DNA of 64,000 bases from Onchocerca volvulus. Taxonomy: Eukaryota; Nematoda; Chromadorea; Rhabditida; Onchocercidae. Shown here in pieces: positions 53,001-64,000 of this stretch. The first letter of the stretch is position 1. Each line of letters starts with the position of its first letter. The stretch lies in the NCBI GenBank assembly GCA_000499405.2, contig HG738139.1:7526616-7590615 (forward strand), read 5' to 3'. The notes beneath the pieces were generated by a model that was not told where the DNA came from, did no database searches, and worked only from the letters and a program-made list of their open reading frames with translations. The translations under genes and the position numbers were made by a program.

Positions 53001-55450
53001 TCATAAATTATAAATAGCAAAAACATCTCCTAAAATTTAGTTTTGAAACTACTCCCAGTACTAAAGAAGTGCATAATGAAAGATAGAAACTTGTTTTTTC
53101 AACATAAATCCTCTTCTTACATGAGCAAACTTGCGGAGAAACCGAAGAACTGACAAATGGTATTGGCTCATCTGTTCTCGTTTCCTTTTTACATAAGTAT
53201 GGTTGTGAAATAATCGGAGAATTGACTGAAGAGGTTGACGAATTTTGAGCGAAATCATTCTGGTCAGCAACTCCACATATATTGCTACCCTACAATTAAA
53301 TTTAATACATTATTTGATTTCATGCGTTCCTAACAATTGAAAGAAAAAAATGATTTTAATTTTTTTTTTTAAATACATACTGTAAGCTTCTTCTACAGTA
53401 TCTTATTTCAGAAGCGTTTCAATAAAATAATTAACTTCAGCGATTTCAGAACTGATTTATTAAGAGTTTGCAAAATGACACATGCTTATTTCTTCATATC
53501 GAGAAAAGATCTAAACACTCACACTTCTCTCGCCATCATTCATATCAGAATTAGTAAACAATTCATTGTCACTTTTAACAGAAGATATGACCTGTCTTGC
53601 AATCTGAAATTAACTTGAAGTGCAACCATTCCAATACAAAGTCATTAAATTTTCTCATTAACATTAAATCCAAATATAAATTGATAATACACATGATTTT
53701 ACGGTTATTTATAAAGAGCGACTGGAAGAAATATAAGAAAAGAGAAACGAATAGAGCGAGTTTGTTGGTCAAGTAAAGATCTGTTCAAAGAGACATAAAG
53801 CCATCAATGACAAGTCTTCACCAATCAACAACGACAGTTATCTTCTAAATATTTTCAAATTCCAAAATTATTCTTGAATTCTGAAATTACAGATAACTAT
53901 ATATATATATAACATTACCTTAGTTTCGGGAGGGTCAGAAAAAGCTGTTTTAGCACGTTTCCCCATCTTCGAGATCGATTTCTTCTTGTTCAACAACGAT
54001 GATTTACTTGGGTGCTAAAAAACAGAAAATATAAAAATAAATTTCGAAGACCTTAACTGATATTGTTACTATAATTTCAATCTCGAAATAATAAGATTGT
54101 TCCTTGAAAATTACTCAATAATAAACGATTTCAAGATTACTAAAATCATGGATAGAAAAGTAAAGCAAAAGAGATAATAAGGTCAATCAAGAAATTTGAC
54201 TATTTTGCAATGTTTTTCAAATATAAATACAAACTACCGCTCTAGAAGAATCGTCATCAATCACAGCTATAATAGCAGCCTTTCCGGAGTTCCGGTTTTC
54301 CGGATTACTGGCGGCTGGTTCCGTCAATTTCTGCCTCCCAATTTTCAAAACCTGAACGAAAAGATTATTTCATAAATTCTTCAAATATTAAGAGATTTCG
54401 AAAAAAAAGCGAAACAGAGTATTCGCATCTTTTTATCTCGTCAAGATTCTATCTCTTCGCTATCGAGGAAACGAATTCGACTTACTATGTTAACAAAAGT
54501 TTTAAAAGAGCGATCCTACTGGAAAACAATTAGAGAAATTTCGGTGGAATCAAAGAGTATGAAAATATTATAAATCATAGCGGAGAAATGGATCACGTAA
54601 GGATAACTGATGAATATTATAAATCATAGTGGAGACTTGGATCACGTACGGATAGTGAAGCGGAGACTTGGATCACGTGAGGATAAAATACCGGAGACCT
54701 GGATCACGTGAGGATAAAATACCGGAGACTTGGATCACGTGAGGATAAAATAGCAGAGATTTTGACCACGTGAGGATAAAACAGCGGAGACTTGGATCAC
54801 GTAAAGATAATCGACGAAAAAGAAAACGCACTTGAGAATTCCACGCAGTGAGATAAAAAAGCGAGGAGGCACGCGCCAAGGTATGAAAACCGCTGTCTTT
54901 TACAAGTTTTGTAGCTTTCTGTACGTCTCAAAAATTTCTTCACGCTTCAGGAGAGAACTGATCAGTTAGCTGATGCTTCACTTAAGGGCGCTATTTTCCT
55001 TTCTCTCCCGGGATTTCCCAAATCCTCTTACATTCTTATTCCTCATCTATTTTCCCAAGCTCTTTCTCATTCTCTCCCGAGATTCCCCAGATTACCCTGC
55101 ATTCTCATTGCTCATCTTCTGAACTCCCTTCTTTTATCGTTTTCTGGTATTCTCAAAGACATATTTTGTCCTCTCAAGCTAAGATTCACATTAAATTTTC
55201 CTATTCCAATTTAAACAAAATACTAATTATTTTTAAAATATAACGAATAGCATCCATAAAAAAATGAAATGTCATGTTTCGGAAGCCAGAAATGAAAACC
55301 AAATAAAAATTCCGAATCAATTTGAATAATTACCGCGTTTTTCCAGATCATTTTATATCCTGTTTTAGATTCTGCGTTGATTGTCTTAGTTGTTGACGCA
55401 GCAACTGTGGATGGTAATGGTGACGCTGAACGTTTTCCAGGTCGTCGCAT
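50035..55450 (-). CDS. CENP-B/pogo-type DNA-binding protein without transposase domain
   Basis: Thirteen exons: 55334-55450, 54238-54351, 53919-54014, 53523-53603, 53121-53289, 52871-52982, 52664-52784, 52288-52486, 51851-52003, 51430-51561, 51139-51228, 50435-50544 and 50035-50178, 545 residues. The first 235 residues are basic and polar with Lys-rich patches (NKKKSISKMGKRAK), suggesting nuclear location. A Psq/CENP-B-N helix-turn-helix follows at about 239-285 (LSEEEKHMILADFDAGMLPH, then KYGVSKLQIADILSNR). Next is a Tc5-type helix-turn-helix at about 297-360, with LKEQALKIAHELG and FKASEGWLDSFKRRHCI, as in CENP-B and Tigger proteins. No DDE catalytic domain follows; the C-terminal 180 residues carry Ser/Thr-Pro-rich stretches and helices. 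This fits a domesticated transposase DNA-binding module acting as a nuclear DNA-binding protein. Its DNA target cannot be read from the sequence. Confidence 0.85.
54564..54810. repeat. 31-bp tandem repeat with E-box cores in intron 1 of the CENP-B-like gene
   Basis: Seven recognisable units built on CGGAGACTTGGATCACGTGA followed by GGATAAAAT. The central four are spaced exactly 31 bp: CACGTGA cores begin at 54673 (TCACGTGA), 54704 (TCACGTGA), 54735 (TCACGTGA) and 54766 (CCACGTGA). The two leftmost units share an extra ATATTATAAATCATAG flank and have a longer period. TCACGTGA is a perfect palindrome and a canonical E-box. It lies between exons 1 and 2. Confidence 0.9.
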
Positions 55451-57355
55451 GAGCGCCAGATTCTAGTTCCAATCTATCATCCAAAAATGGAACAAATTGG
55501 AACTTCCCTGGAAACATTTGAACAAGAAGTGCTTTCTTAGAATATTTCTATGAGTAGATCATCCATCATCAACAGAAATACACTTTCTCAAGATAACTTA
55601 ACAAAGATGGTGGACAATGTCCGTTAATACTTCTGTCGATTATGTTATCACTGCGCTTATCATCTTCAAGAGATTTAAATACATTCAAATTATGTTAGGC
55701 GCTTCGGAAAAAGAAATCTGGCGCATTTGTCATCGCATACGTGAAACGCATACTGCTGACGTACGCATACGTGATTACTACTAACAACGGCAATATTATG
55801 AAGTTAGAGAGGGTGCGTCCTGTTGTTGAAATGTACATCCAATCCTCTGCAAAGGAATTGAAAGGGGGCAACTCAGAGAGAGGAAGGGGCAGGCAGGAAG
55901 AGGAAGAGAATTTCCCCTTTACTTTCTACTTTTCTCGACCTTAAATACATTTCACTTTCTCTTGCAATCTCTAGAATTTGTAAACAACTTTAAGTTTTTA
56001 AATTTCTTTGCTAGTCTGGCTCTGCTAAACAAGGTTTCCATTCATCATTCATGAGTTGCATTCATTTTCGTCTTTTTTCTCCTACCCTCTCTCTCTCTTT
56101 CGTCTTATTCTAACTTTTCGTTTAACTCTTAACCTTTTGAAACACCCTCTTCCTTTTATTGTCTCACCCTTCCAGTGTCTCTCTCTTCATCCCTTTCTCT
56201 TTTTCTCTAAAGACTGCCCTTCTCTTTCACCTCTGATTTTAACTTTTCATTTAACTCTTCACCCCTTTGAAAACATCCTCTTCCTTCATTGTCTCACCCT
56301 CCTAACATTTCTGCTTTCGTCCCTCTCTCTTTTTCTCTAGGAACTGCTCTTCTCTCTCTCCTTTGATTTTAACTTTTCATTTACTCTTCACCCCTTTGAA
56401 AACACCTCTCTTCCTCTCATTGTCTTACCCTTCTAACGCCTCTCTCTTCGTCCCCTCTCTGCTTGCTTCACTAATTCCAAAAAATTGCTATCTGATTAAG
56501 CAGGTGAGCATTAGCAGTGTCTTTCTTCAGATTGTTTAAAAGATTTCGGTTTTTCCATGTAGTGTTCCGTTCCATAATCATCAAGTTTATTAAATTTCAA
56601 TTAGGTTGGTACTAAAAGTTTTGATATGAGTTTCAAATTTGTATCGTTTCTGTTACTTACTGCTGAGGAAAACGTAAAGTAAGATCTCCTGTTTCAGAGG
56701 ATTCAAGATATTGCTTGATCTTATGTTGGTAACAAAGGAACTCAACTTTCTGGCATTTTATTGTTTCTCCTTTCCAACCTTTTTCCAATTCATTTTAATA
56801 TGCTGCAACTAATAGAAATGTTTTCGGATATCTGTAAAAGAATATAAAAATGTTTGAAAATATGCAAATTTAAGCTTCGAAATTTCTATAAAATAAATGA
56901 AATATGAATGATTTTGATGGGCCAAAAAATGAAATATGAATAATTTTGATGGGCTAAAAAAAATGCATTAAAAAATCCAAAAAACACTGTTGACATTTGT
57001 GGACGCGGATCAATAAGTATCATGGATAATCATTGTATAAAAGTTAGGAATCACGAGACTTTCCTAAAGTACATATGTATCAATAGATATTTCTTTCTTT
57101 TTCCCTAAATTAACAATTGTTTCACACTGATCATCGAAAGATTATATCAAGCTGAGGTGAGGATTCTGAAGGACTTCTAAAATGACATTCATTATTAGAG
57201 TTGCTTTGTTTCTATTTAGTATCTGTAGCATATCCCAACTGGACATATCTTCACATAGCTGTGTATGTTGAAATCCAGTCTTTTAACATTCACACGACTC
57301 TAATTGAGCCCAGTAAATTATATTTACTTCGGAAAAATCCATCCAAAAACTTTGC
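55451..57355. other. intergenic stretch with minisatellite
   Basis: Upstream of the CENP-B-like gene and downstream of the chitin-binding gene, both on the minus strand. It contains the 130-bp minisatellite described separately. Near 55730-55775 are repeated CATACGTGA-like words. No gene seen. Confidence 0.5.
56078..56465. repeat. 130-bp pyrimidine-rich minisatellite, three copies
   Basis: Three tandem copies of a roughly 130-bp unit, strongly C/T on the plus strand. The anchor TAACTTTTC(A/G)TTTA starts at 56111, 56240 and 56370, each followed by CTCTTCACCCCTTTGAAAAC and CTCTTCC...TTGTCTCACCC variants. Plus-strand open frames here come from the repeat. Confidence 0.85.
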
Positions 57356-58938
57356 TTATTGGCAAGAAAGTAATGTGTTTTTAGGCCAATCACAAACTGT
57401 TGCCGCTGAATTCCACACCAAATTACTGGGACATTGCATCCTAATCCATCGACCCTGTGCGCACTGATAGTATCGTCTATAATCGGTCGGATCAGCATTA
57501 TAGCCTGATGGACCACTACTTTCCTGAAATTTTGTAAAATATGTAAAATTTTCAAAACTTACTTTGAAGTAGGGAATCACTGATCAAAAACTTGGATTGC
57601 GTGAAACTAAATGCGCAAAATGAAAAGAAAAAAGAGCGAAAGAGGAAAAGAAAAGTACTCCCAAGTATCTTGAAGCCATCCAGAAAAAATCTCTTTTTCG
57701 GCAGTTACGGAAGTTTTATGTTTGAATACTCTCCGGGATGCTTGAATCTAAGAATGTAATAACAAAGTTATAATAAATTTAACCTACAATGCATGCCAAT
57801 CCCACAGCAATATTTCTCGATTCAAAGCTTTGTTGAGCTGATTGTTGACATTTGTTCCGTGTAACATCTGATACACATCGATTCAGCTGACAGTCGAATA
57901 CCTTACCATTTGGACAGAATCGACGTTCGAAATACTGTTGGTCACCAATGCTTGTTTCATCGGCTCGGAATTCACCGTACTTGCAGGATAATGGCGAAGT
58001 TGTTGGTAATTCTTTTGCTCGATTTGAACGAACATAGTCTGCATGACAACGCTTTAGCTAAAATTCTATCCTCATTCGGAAACTTTAAATCAAAATTGTT
58101 AATACTGGTGCAGACATATAATAATATAAGTTCTTTTTGTTCTTAAAGGTCATGAACTCGTTGATTCAAATAAAACTCACTGTTGGATTAAAGAAGGTAT
58201 TACTTGGACACAACTGCAACTTATAATGTCCATCGACACATTCGTAATAAGCAGTGTAATCACTTTCAATCGGTGCTATATCACCACGATTGCACTCTAA
58301 AACACATGGATCTTTTCAGTTATTGTAGTATTAATTTTTTCTTGATTTCATTTTCAGCTCTTTTAAAAATAAAAGCGAAAAAATGGATCTAAAAAAAGAG
58401 GGAAGAAAGATGATAAAGATCAAAAACGAAAAATTAATTTTATTTTGCAATTTTTTTCAATTACATATGGGAAGATTAAGTTTAGCAAAAAGAGGCCATA
58501 AAAAGAATTGAACCTGTACCTGGCCGATCATGATGATCCTCAGGTTGTTGATTTCTTTGAATTACAATATTATCAAGATCTGGAGACTGGAAATTTATTT
58601 CTCTAGCAAAACAATTTTAATTTTCGATCTTCAATTGACAAAAATAATTTCCTATCGGAAAAAAAAAAGAAAAAAAAACAGCGACTCTTCGGAATTTCTG
58701 AAAAAGGAAAGAGAGAAAGATTGAGGAGGAGAGAAGAAAATATACTTGCAAATTAATAATCCACATGGTGATGGACGTTGATATATTTTATTTCCTAAAA
58801 ATGGAATTGACTTACTTGTTGAAATGATCGCAAATTTTGACTGTTGTATGGATTCCGGCTTGGATTCACTGCTCGATAGGCCCATTCAGATTCAGCATTC
58901 ATTGTCGCGAAAAAGATAAACAGTACAGGAACAAACAT
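57356..58938 (-). CDS. secreted chitin-binding (peritrophin-A/CBM14) protein
   Basis: Five exons: 58816-58938, 58520-58586, 58181-58296, 57788-58057 and 57356-57523, 247 residues. The first 15-16 residues are a signal peptide (MFVPVLFIFFATMNA). Three Cys-rich modules follow. The first is at about 65-107 (YTAYYECVDGHYKLQLCPS, then FFNPTLKRC). The middle one is more divergent at about 125-170 (FCPNGKVFDCQLNRC). The third is classical at about 191-246 (YRRYYQCAQGRW, MQCPSNLVWN, VCDWPKN). This spacing is the CBM14 six-cysteine pattern that binds chitin in insect peritrophic matrix and in nematode eggshell and cuticle-like structures. In a filarial worm, eggshell or microfilarial sheath is a reasonable guess. 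The donor of exon 4 was set at GTAGGT to keep phase 0. Confidence 0.9.
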
Positions 58939-60811
58939 TTCTCAGTTGCTCGAAATACTAATCGATGAAAAAAAAGTGATCTGTGAAATGACAAAGTATA
59001 TTACATAATCGGAATCTTTCTGTAAAACGCGACACTTCTTATTCACAAAAGAAACATCATGCAGAAGGAATTTGATATTTTACCTGCTGTCAAATTTGCC
59101 GCCTCTCTCCCAAAAGAAAATGAGGAGGAAGAAATTCTGGAAAATCTCAGATAAAATATTCCCGAAATCGATCGTCTTTGAACTCCAGCAATTCACGCTT
59201 CCATCTCTACCTGTTTCTGCCTCCAAATGTTATGTAGTTTTAATGTATTTCAGAGTAAGCTAATTTCAATCTTTTATATGATATGGACATTAGTGATTCA
59301 TCAAATCTAAAAACTGATATTGCTTATTTGATAAAATAGAAATGAGAAACTGAAAAACAGAAAAGTCACAACTCTTTCAAGCAATTGAGGGGCGATATAG
59401 TGGGGAAGAGAAGGGAATAATGAACAACTTGCTGAACAGAGGAAAGTCTTTTGTGCAACAAATGCCATTTATCACATTATGTATCCCAGTTTCTCATCAA
59501 AAACTTCATTTCAAACTTAGTTCTAGGTTGTTCGTGCGACCATTAAGTGTTTTCCAGATATAATAGTACAAATGCAGGCATTTCATGTCATTTTCCAAAT
59601 TTCACTGCAAAACTGATTACACGTCTGTCAGATAAGTTCATATGATGATGTAGTTGGCGAATATATTGTACTACAGCTTCCGGAATCATTGAAAATTTCG
59701 AATAATTTATGTAAATAAAAGTGTAGGTGCTCGTTGTCCACTTCCGCCCAACTTTCAAGATTTTCACTGATTGATCTGAAATTTGGATACAATGTTGCAT
59801 TCGATAGGCGCGCATTTTTACCTAGATAAGACGATAAGGTTTAAGAACTTCCGTGGATTTAAGATTTTGAGCAAACGAACGTTTTATACTTTTGTTTGTA
59901 TAGATAGCCGGATGGCTGACTCTAGCTGGTATTGAATAAAATTTTCGAATTTTGCATGAAATAATTCCTTATCAACAGTGCTTCTCTCATTGCTTTTTAC
60001 TTCCCTAATCCCCATTGCAATTCATTCCAAAAAAACATATTCGATCATCTTCACTGAACTTAGTATAAGTAAACATTATCAGAACCAGGGATGATGAAGA
60101 TTAATACAAACAATTTGAAGTGAAATATTTAGAAATTTATTTAATTATATTATATGAATTGATGTTCTATATTTCTTATGTATAACGGCAAAATCACATG
60201 AACTCAATGGATCGAATATCTGTAAAAAATTCTTTAAAAGGTTTCAAAAAAAAAGTGCAAAAAAAATATGAAAAGTTTATTAATGATTCCGCAACAAAAT
60301 CGAAATATATTAATATGAGAAAGTGAAAAAATTCTCAATTACGGAGTAATAAGTGATAAGATGCACATTTTCGTTATAAAGTAGTAAATTACAAAATGAT
60401 TTTAACGTTAAATGCATGCTTAAAAAACATCAATATCAATATTTCTCCACGACAAACAATGTAAATTTACATGAAATAACGTAGAGGTTCAATTGCAGAA
60501 AAATGATTTTATTCAACTGTCTGGCTTTTAAATTATGTTGATAGGGATTATCTAACAATAATCTCAAAAACGATTTAAATCAGAACAGTACAGTTTACAA
60601 ATAACCGACATTTTTCAGTAATGGATAATTTTGAAAGACCAAGTAACTTACTTGATACCAAAAAATATCCAAGTTTCTCAGTATACAAATGAATAATGTA
60701 TGTCCAGAGTCTTGCGAAAATCTTCCTCTAATCGTCATATAATTGCGTTTAAAAATATGTGACACTTTGCATGGAATGAAATATTAAATTTCAAAAGCCA
60801 GTTGCTCGTAT
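58939..60811. other. intergenic stretch
   Basis: No supported gene. The minus-strand open frame 59588-59815 has better codon texture than its surroundings but no recognised motif and no partner exon. The rest is AT-rich with scattered A runs. Confidence 0.45.
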
Positions 60812-63800
60812 TTAAATATCATCGTTTCCAGGCATATCGAACTGGCTAGTGAACTGTTCAACTTTTTCCCCTAATTTATCAATATCTGCTATAAACTGTG
60901 CATTCGAGCTAGTAAACGCTTTCAAATCTTTCATTGTTTGACCTGCTTGTGATTGATATTTCATTAAAATTTCCATTCCTGTAAACATTACTGTTCAAAA
61001 TTCAAACAATATTAAAAGAAATTTTAAAAAATTGTTTTTTTTCAAATTATTCAAAACTGTATTTTCAAAAAAATTAGAATAGCTATTAAGCTATCCGCAA
61101 ATTCGCATAAAGTTATACCTTCATGAATGAAATCGGCAACTCTAACGAAATCATTTTCTTTCATTCCTCGTGTAGTAAGAGCTGGTGTTCCAAGACGTAT
61201 ACCGCTCGGATGTAAAGCGCTTTGGTCTCCTAAAATCGAGTAATCATGATAAATTATAACATCATTTAGTAACCCGTGATGGTTTTAGATTTCGAATGGG
61301 ACGATTAGCACAATATTGGATAAAGTTTCCCAAACTGTAGTTTTAAATCGCTTAACATCGATGCTTTCAATAAAATAAATGAAATCACAATCTATTTCTT
61401 ATGATCCAAGCTTAAAAACATCAACCTGGACAAGTATTGCGATTGCAGATAATATGAGCTAAATTCAGAACATGTTCTACTTTCTCACCATCCAAACCTT
61501 TTGGACGCAAATCCACCAGACAGAGATGAGTGTCAGTTCCACCTGAAAAATAATATTAATTAAATTACAAAGAAACTGAACTTTGAATAATATGTAATAC
61601 GTAAGTATAAAATTAAACAAAATTGACAAACAAATAAACAGCAGATGAGTACCACTGATGACAAATGGTTGAAATTTACTGACCATCGGCGTCTCGGAAA
61701 ACTTTTACTAACGACGGCACTACTGATCATGATTTTTTGGCAAACTAAGCAATAAACAATTTAATATTATAAAGATGGCATTAAGGTGAAATCAAACTTC
61801 TTTTTTTTTCTTTTTTAAATACTGACTCAATTTGATGTGACAATTATGTGGGAGACTGCATAATTTCTTTCGGAAAGCAAAACAGGCTTTCAATTTTTCT
61901 GAAGATTCTTTCAAAAAAGATACCTAACTATAAAACTTAATTAGATATTTCTAAAAAAAACTCCTTTCTTCCTTTCTCCAGAAAAGAAAGTAAAAAATTT
62001 ACTGATTTCTTCAATGAATGGAGAACAATTAAGAAAGAGAAATTTTATGCGCACAAAGGAATAAAAAGAAAATTTCTCATCTTTCTTAGAAGACATGAAC
62101 TAGAGATACATTATTCCTTTTTAAACAATCGTCAGCAAGACCAATCCTAGGCATACCAGAGAAATAAAAAACAGAAACAGTCATCCGCTGCCTTTAAGTT
62201 TGGAAGCATACAAAAAATTTGTGGAATATTTTGCATTTTTAGATTAATCGTGGTTATAGATAACTAAATAATAGATGATTCAACAATAAACAGAATAAAA
62301 AAGGGATGAAGAAGTGAAGAATCTACTAAACCATTCAAAGCACAAATTAATAATTGGGAGATCATTAAAACAACAAGAACTCTTACATTTGGAGAGAAGA
62401 TGAGAATATGATTTTAAAAAAATTGGCTGAAAATGTTTTATTGTCGCAGAGATTTGTATTATCCAGTAGAAAGTTTTCAAATTTTTAACTTTTTTAGGCA
62501 GCGTTGAATTTTCATTATTATCTAAATTAAATATGTCCGTTTTTTAGAAAATCATATAATGAGCAGTTCAGCATTTAATTAAAAAATGAAAGAGAAATCA
62601 ACAAAAAAACATGCTAGATTAATTTAAAAAATTCCTCTAAAAATTAGTGAATTTGCAAATCACCTTATGGTAACTTTGTATTTTAAACAGAATATAAAAA
62701 TGAAAGAGTCATATAATGAATAATGATAAAACACACTGACAATTAATAGTAAAAGTAAAGTACTGATAAGTACTATAAAAAAATATTACAATTAAAATGT
62801 ATATTAATATTAATATACATGATAAGTCTTGAACAAACTCAACTGTTGAATTTTTTTGCTCAATCTATTGCATATTTACAACTATATTAATAAATTAATG
62901 GATAAAAGAACCTGTAACCAAAGTATAGCCGAGTTCCATCAATCTGTTTGCAAGTGCTTGAGAGTTAATCAAAATTTGCTTAGAATATTTAACAAAATCT
63001 TCCGTAAGGCACTGTTGTAAGGCAACAGCAATACCTAAAATAGAAGTAATGGGTAATATAAATAAAACTGTTTCAACAATAACTTCAACAGAAATTGAAA
63101 ATGTGAGCGAAGATAAAAGCAGTAATATAAATTTAAAAAACATTAATAATCATCACTGAAAATTTGAAAAAAGTCCAAAAATAAAAAAATTTAAATTACA
63201 AAAATCTACCGGCTATTGTATGATTATGAGGTCCTCCTTGCAATCCTGGAAATACGGCAGAATCTATTTTTCGTTCCAAATCATACATCACTTTTTCACC
63301 TTTTGGAGTTATTTTTTTCAGACCTAAACAACTTTTAAATTTAAAACTACCGAATCGACAATTTATGTATAAGGTTTTGAACAATAATGAAAATTTCATG
63401 TAAAAAGCAAAATGATAACCTTTCCTATAAAAAATTAAAGCCCCACGGGGACCTCGCAGTGACTTGTGGGTTGTTGTTGTAATAACATCAGCGTATTCAA
63501 AAGGTGATGGAATGACATTTGCAGCAACTAGGCCCGAAATATGTGCCATATCAGCTAATAAATAAGCACCACATTTATCAGCTATATCACGGAAGCGACT
63601 GTAATCTAGTAAGCGTGAATAACAACTTGTTCCTGAAATCATGGAAAAAGACTTCAGACTTCTTAATAAATAAGATTTCTGTTATTGAAAGTTAACAAAC
63701 TTCCAAATTTTGCTATCTATATTGTTTTCATGAAAATCCTGCTTTGAAGACACATTAAATATTCTGTTAATCTATATCATCAATCATAAAAAATCCACAA

Positions 63801-64000
63801 CAATATAAGAAAAAATACGAAAAATCCGACACTCGATTAAATTGACAGTATGTGATTGTTGTTGAATTGAAGAATGGAAAATTGAGCTTACCTGCTATGA
63901 TAATATTTGGACGAAACAGTAATGCAGTGTTCTCTAACTGACTGTAATCGATGAAACCAGTTTTGGGATCAACTTTGTAAGGCATCGATTGGAAAAATAA
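60812..64000 (-). CDS. mel-32: serine hydroxymethyltransferase, 5' part beyond the window
   Basis: Seven exons in the window: 63892-64000 (cut by the edge), 63420-63632, 63210-63323, 62912-63034, 61426-61542, 61119-61229 and 60812-60978, covering the C-terminal 317 residues. PLP-dependent enzyme converting serine and tetrahydrofolate to glycine and 5,10-methylene-THF. Landmarks: [33 protein letters not shown], the cofactor lysine in [52 protein letters not shown] and [14 protein letters not shown]. The order and spacing match the family. All modelled introns share phase 1. The intron between 61542 and 62912 is 1369 nt and contains a perfect palindrome near its upstream end. The N-terminus with its start and any mitochondrial leader is outside the window. 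Confidence 0.95.
62797..62820. repeat. 24-bp perfect AT palindrome in SHMT intron
   Basis: ATGTATATTAAT followed directly by its reverse complement ATTAATATACAT. It lies in the 1369-nt intron, 92 bases from exon 62912-63034. Confidence 0.9.

Noticed and set aside
54564..54810. Regularly spaced repeats considered as a CRISPR-like array
   Set aside because: Units are directly adjacent with no unique spacers, in an intron of a eukaryotic gene.
56056..56340. 94-codon Ser/Leu/Phe-rich plus-strand frame
   Set aside because: Generated by the pyrimidine-rich minisatellite.
59588..59815. 75-codon minus-strand frame, considered as a transposase relic
   Set aside because: No conserved transposase motif, no inverted repeats or target-site duplication seen.

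Overview
The window looks like nuclear DNA of a nematode, most likely a filarial worm. It is AT-rich and carries many short introns in small, closely spaced genes on both strands. The proteins are typical nematode or animal orthologues: KIN-19/CK1 alpha, SMARCE1/SWSN-3, ARPC1, SHMT, PPCS, EEF2KMT, DRG1 and peritrophin-type chitin binding. I saw no bacterial, phage or intact transposon genes. Exon models were built by hand from splice sites, reading-frame continuity and remembered family motifs; no alignment was run. Every full model closes in frame with a length divisible by three.

Layout. 1-7.4 kb (minus strand): the first two exons of DRG1, an unrecognised small membrane protein, and the lysine methyltransferase EEF2KMT. 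7.9-9.2 kb (plus): a centrin-like EF-hand protein, divergent from EEF2KMT. 10.4 kb (minus): tRNA-Val(CAC). 11-13.2 kb (minus): a membrane-anchored or secreted Pro-rich/Lys-rich protein. 14.5-16.8 kb (plus): an acidic protein of unknown function. 19-33.5 kb (plus): three casein kinase 1 alpha-type genes in tandem with the same intron positions. The middle one is the conserved KIN-19, the first is a divergent but apparently active copy, and the third keeps an open frame while losing the Gly-rich loop, the catalytic-loop Lys and Asn, and the DFG motif (a predicted pseudokinase). 37.9-40.8 kb (plus): SMARCE1/BAF57. 41.6-44.1 kb (plus): phosphopantothenoylcysteine synthetase. 45.5-48.6 kb (minus): ARPC1. 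50-55.5 kb (minus): a 13-exon protein with a CENP-B/pogo-type double helix-turn-helix and no transposase domain. 57.4-58.9 kb (minus): a secreted protein with three Cys-rich peritrophin-like modules. 60.8-64 kb (minus): serine hydroxymethyltransferase, cut by the right edge.

The genes form no single pathway; most are housekeeping. The points of most interest are the CK1 tandem array with its predicted pseudokinase, five apparent GC-AG introns (out of about 85 modelled), and the transposase-derived CENP-B-like gene, whose first intron holds a 31-bp tandem repeat with an E-box palindrome in each core unit. Gene-free stretches are AT-rich and hold little beyond homopolymer tracts, microsatellites and three minisatellites.
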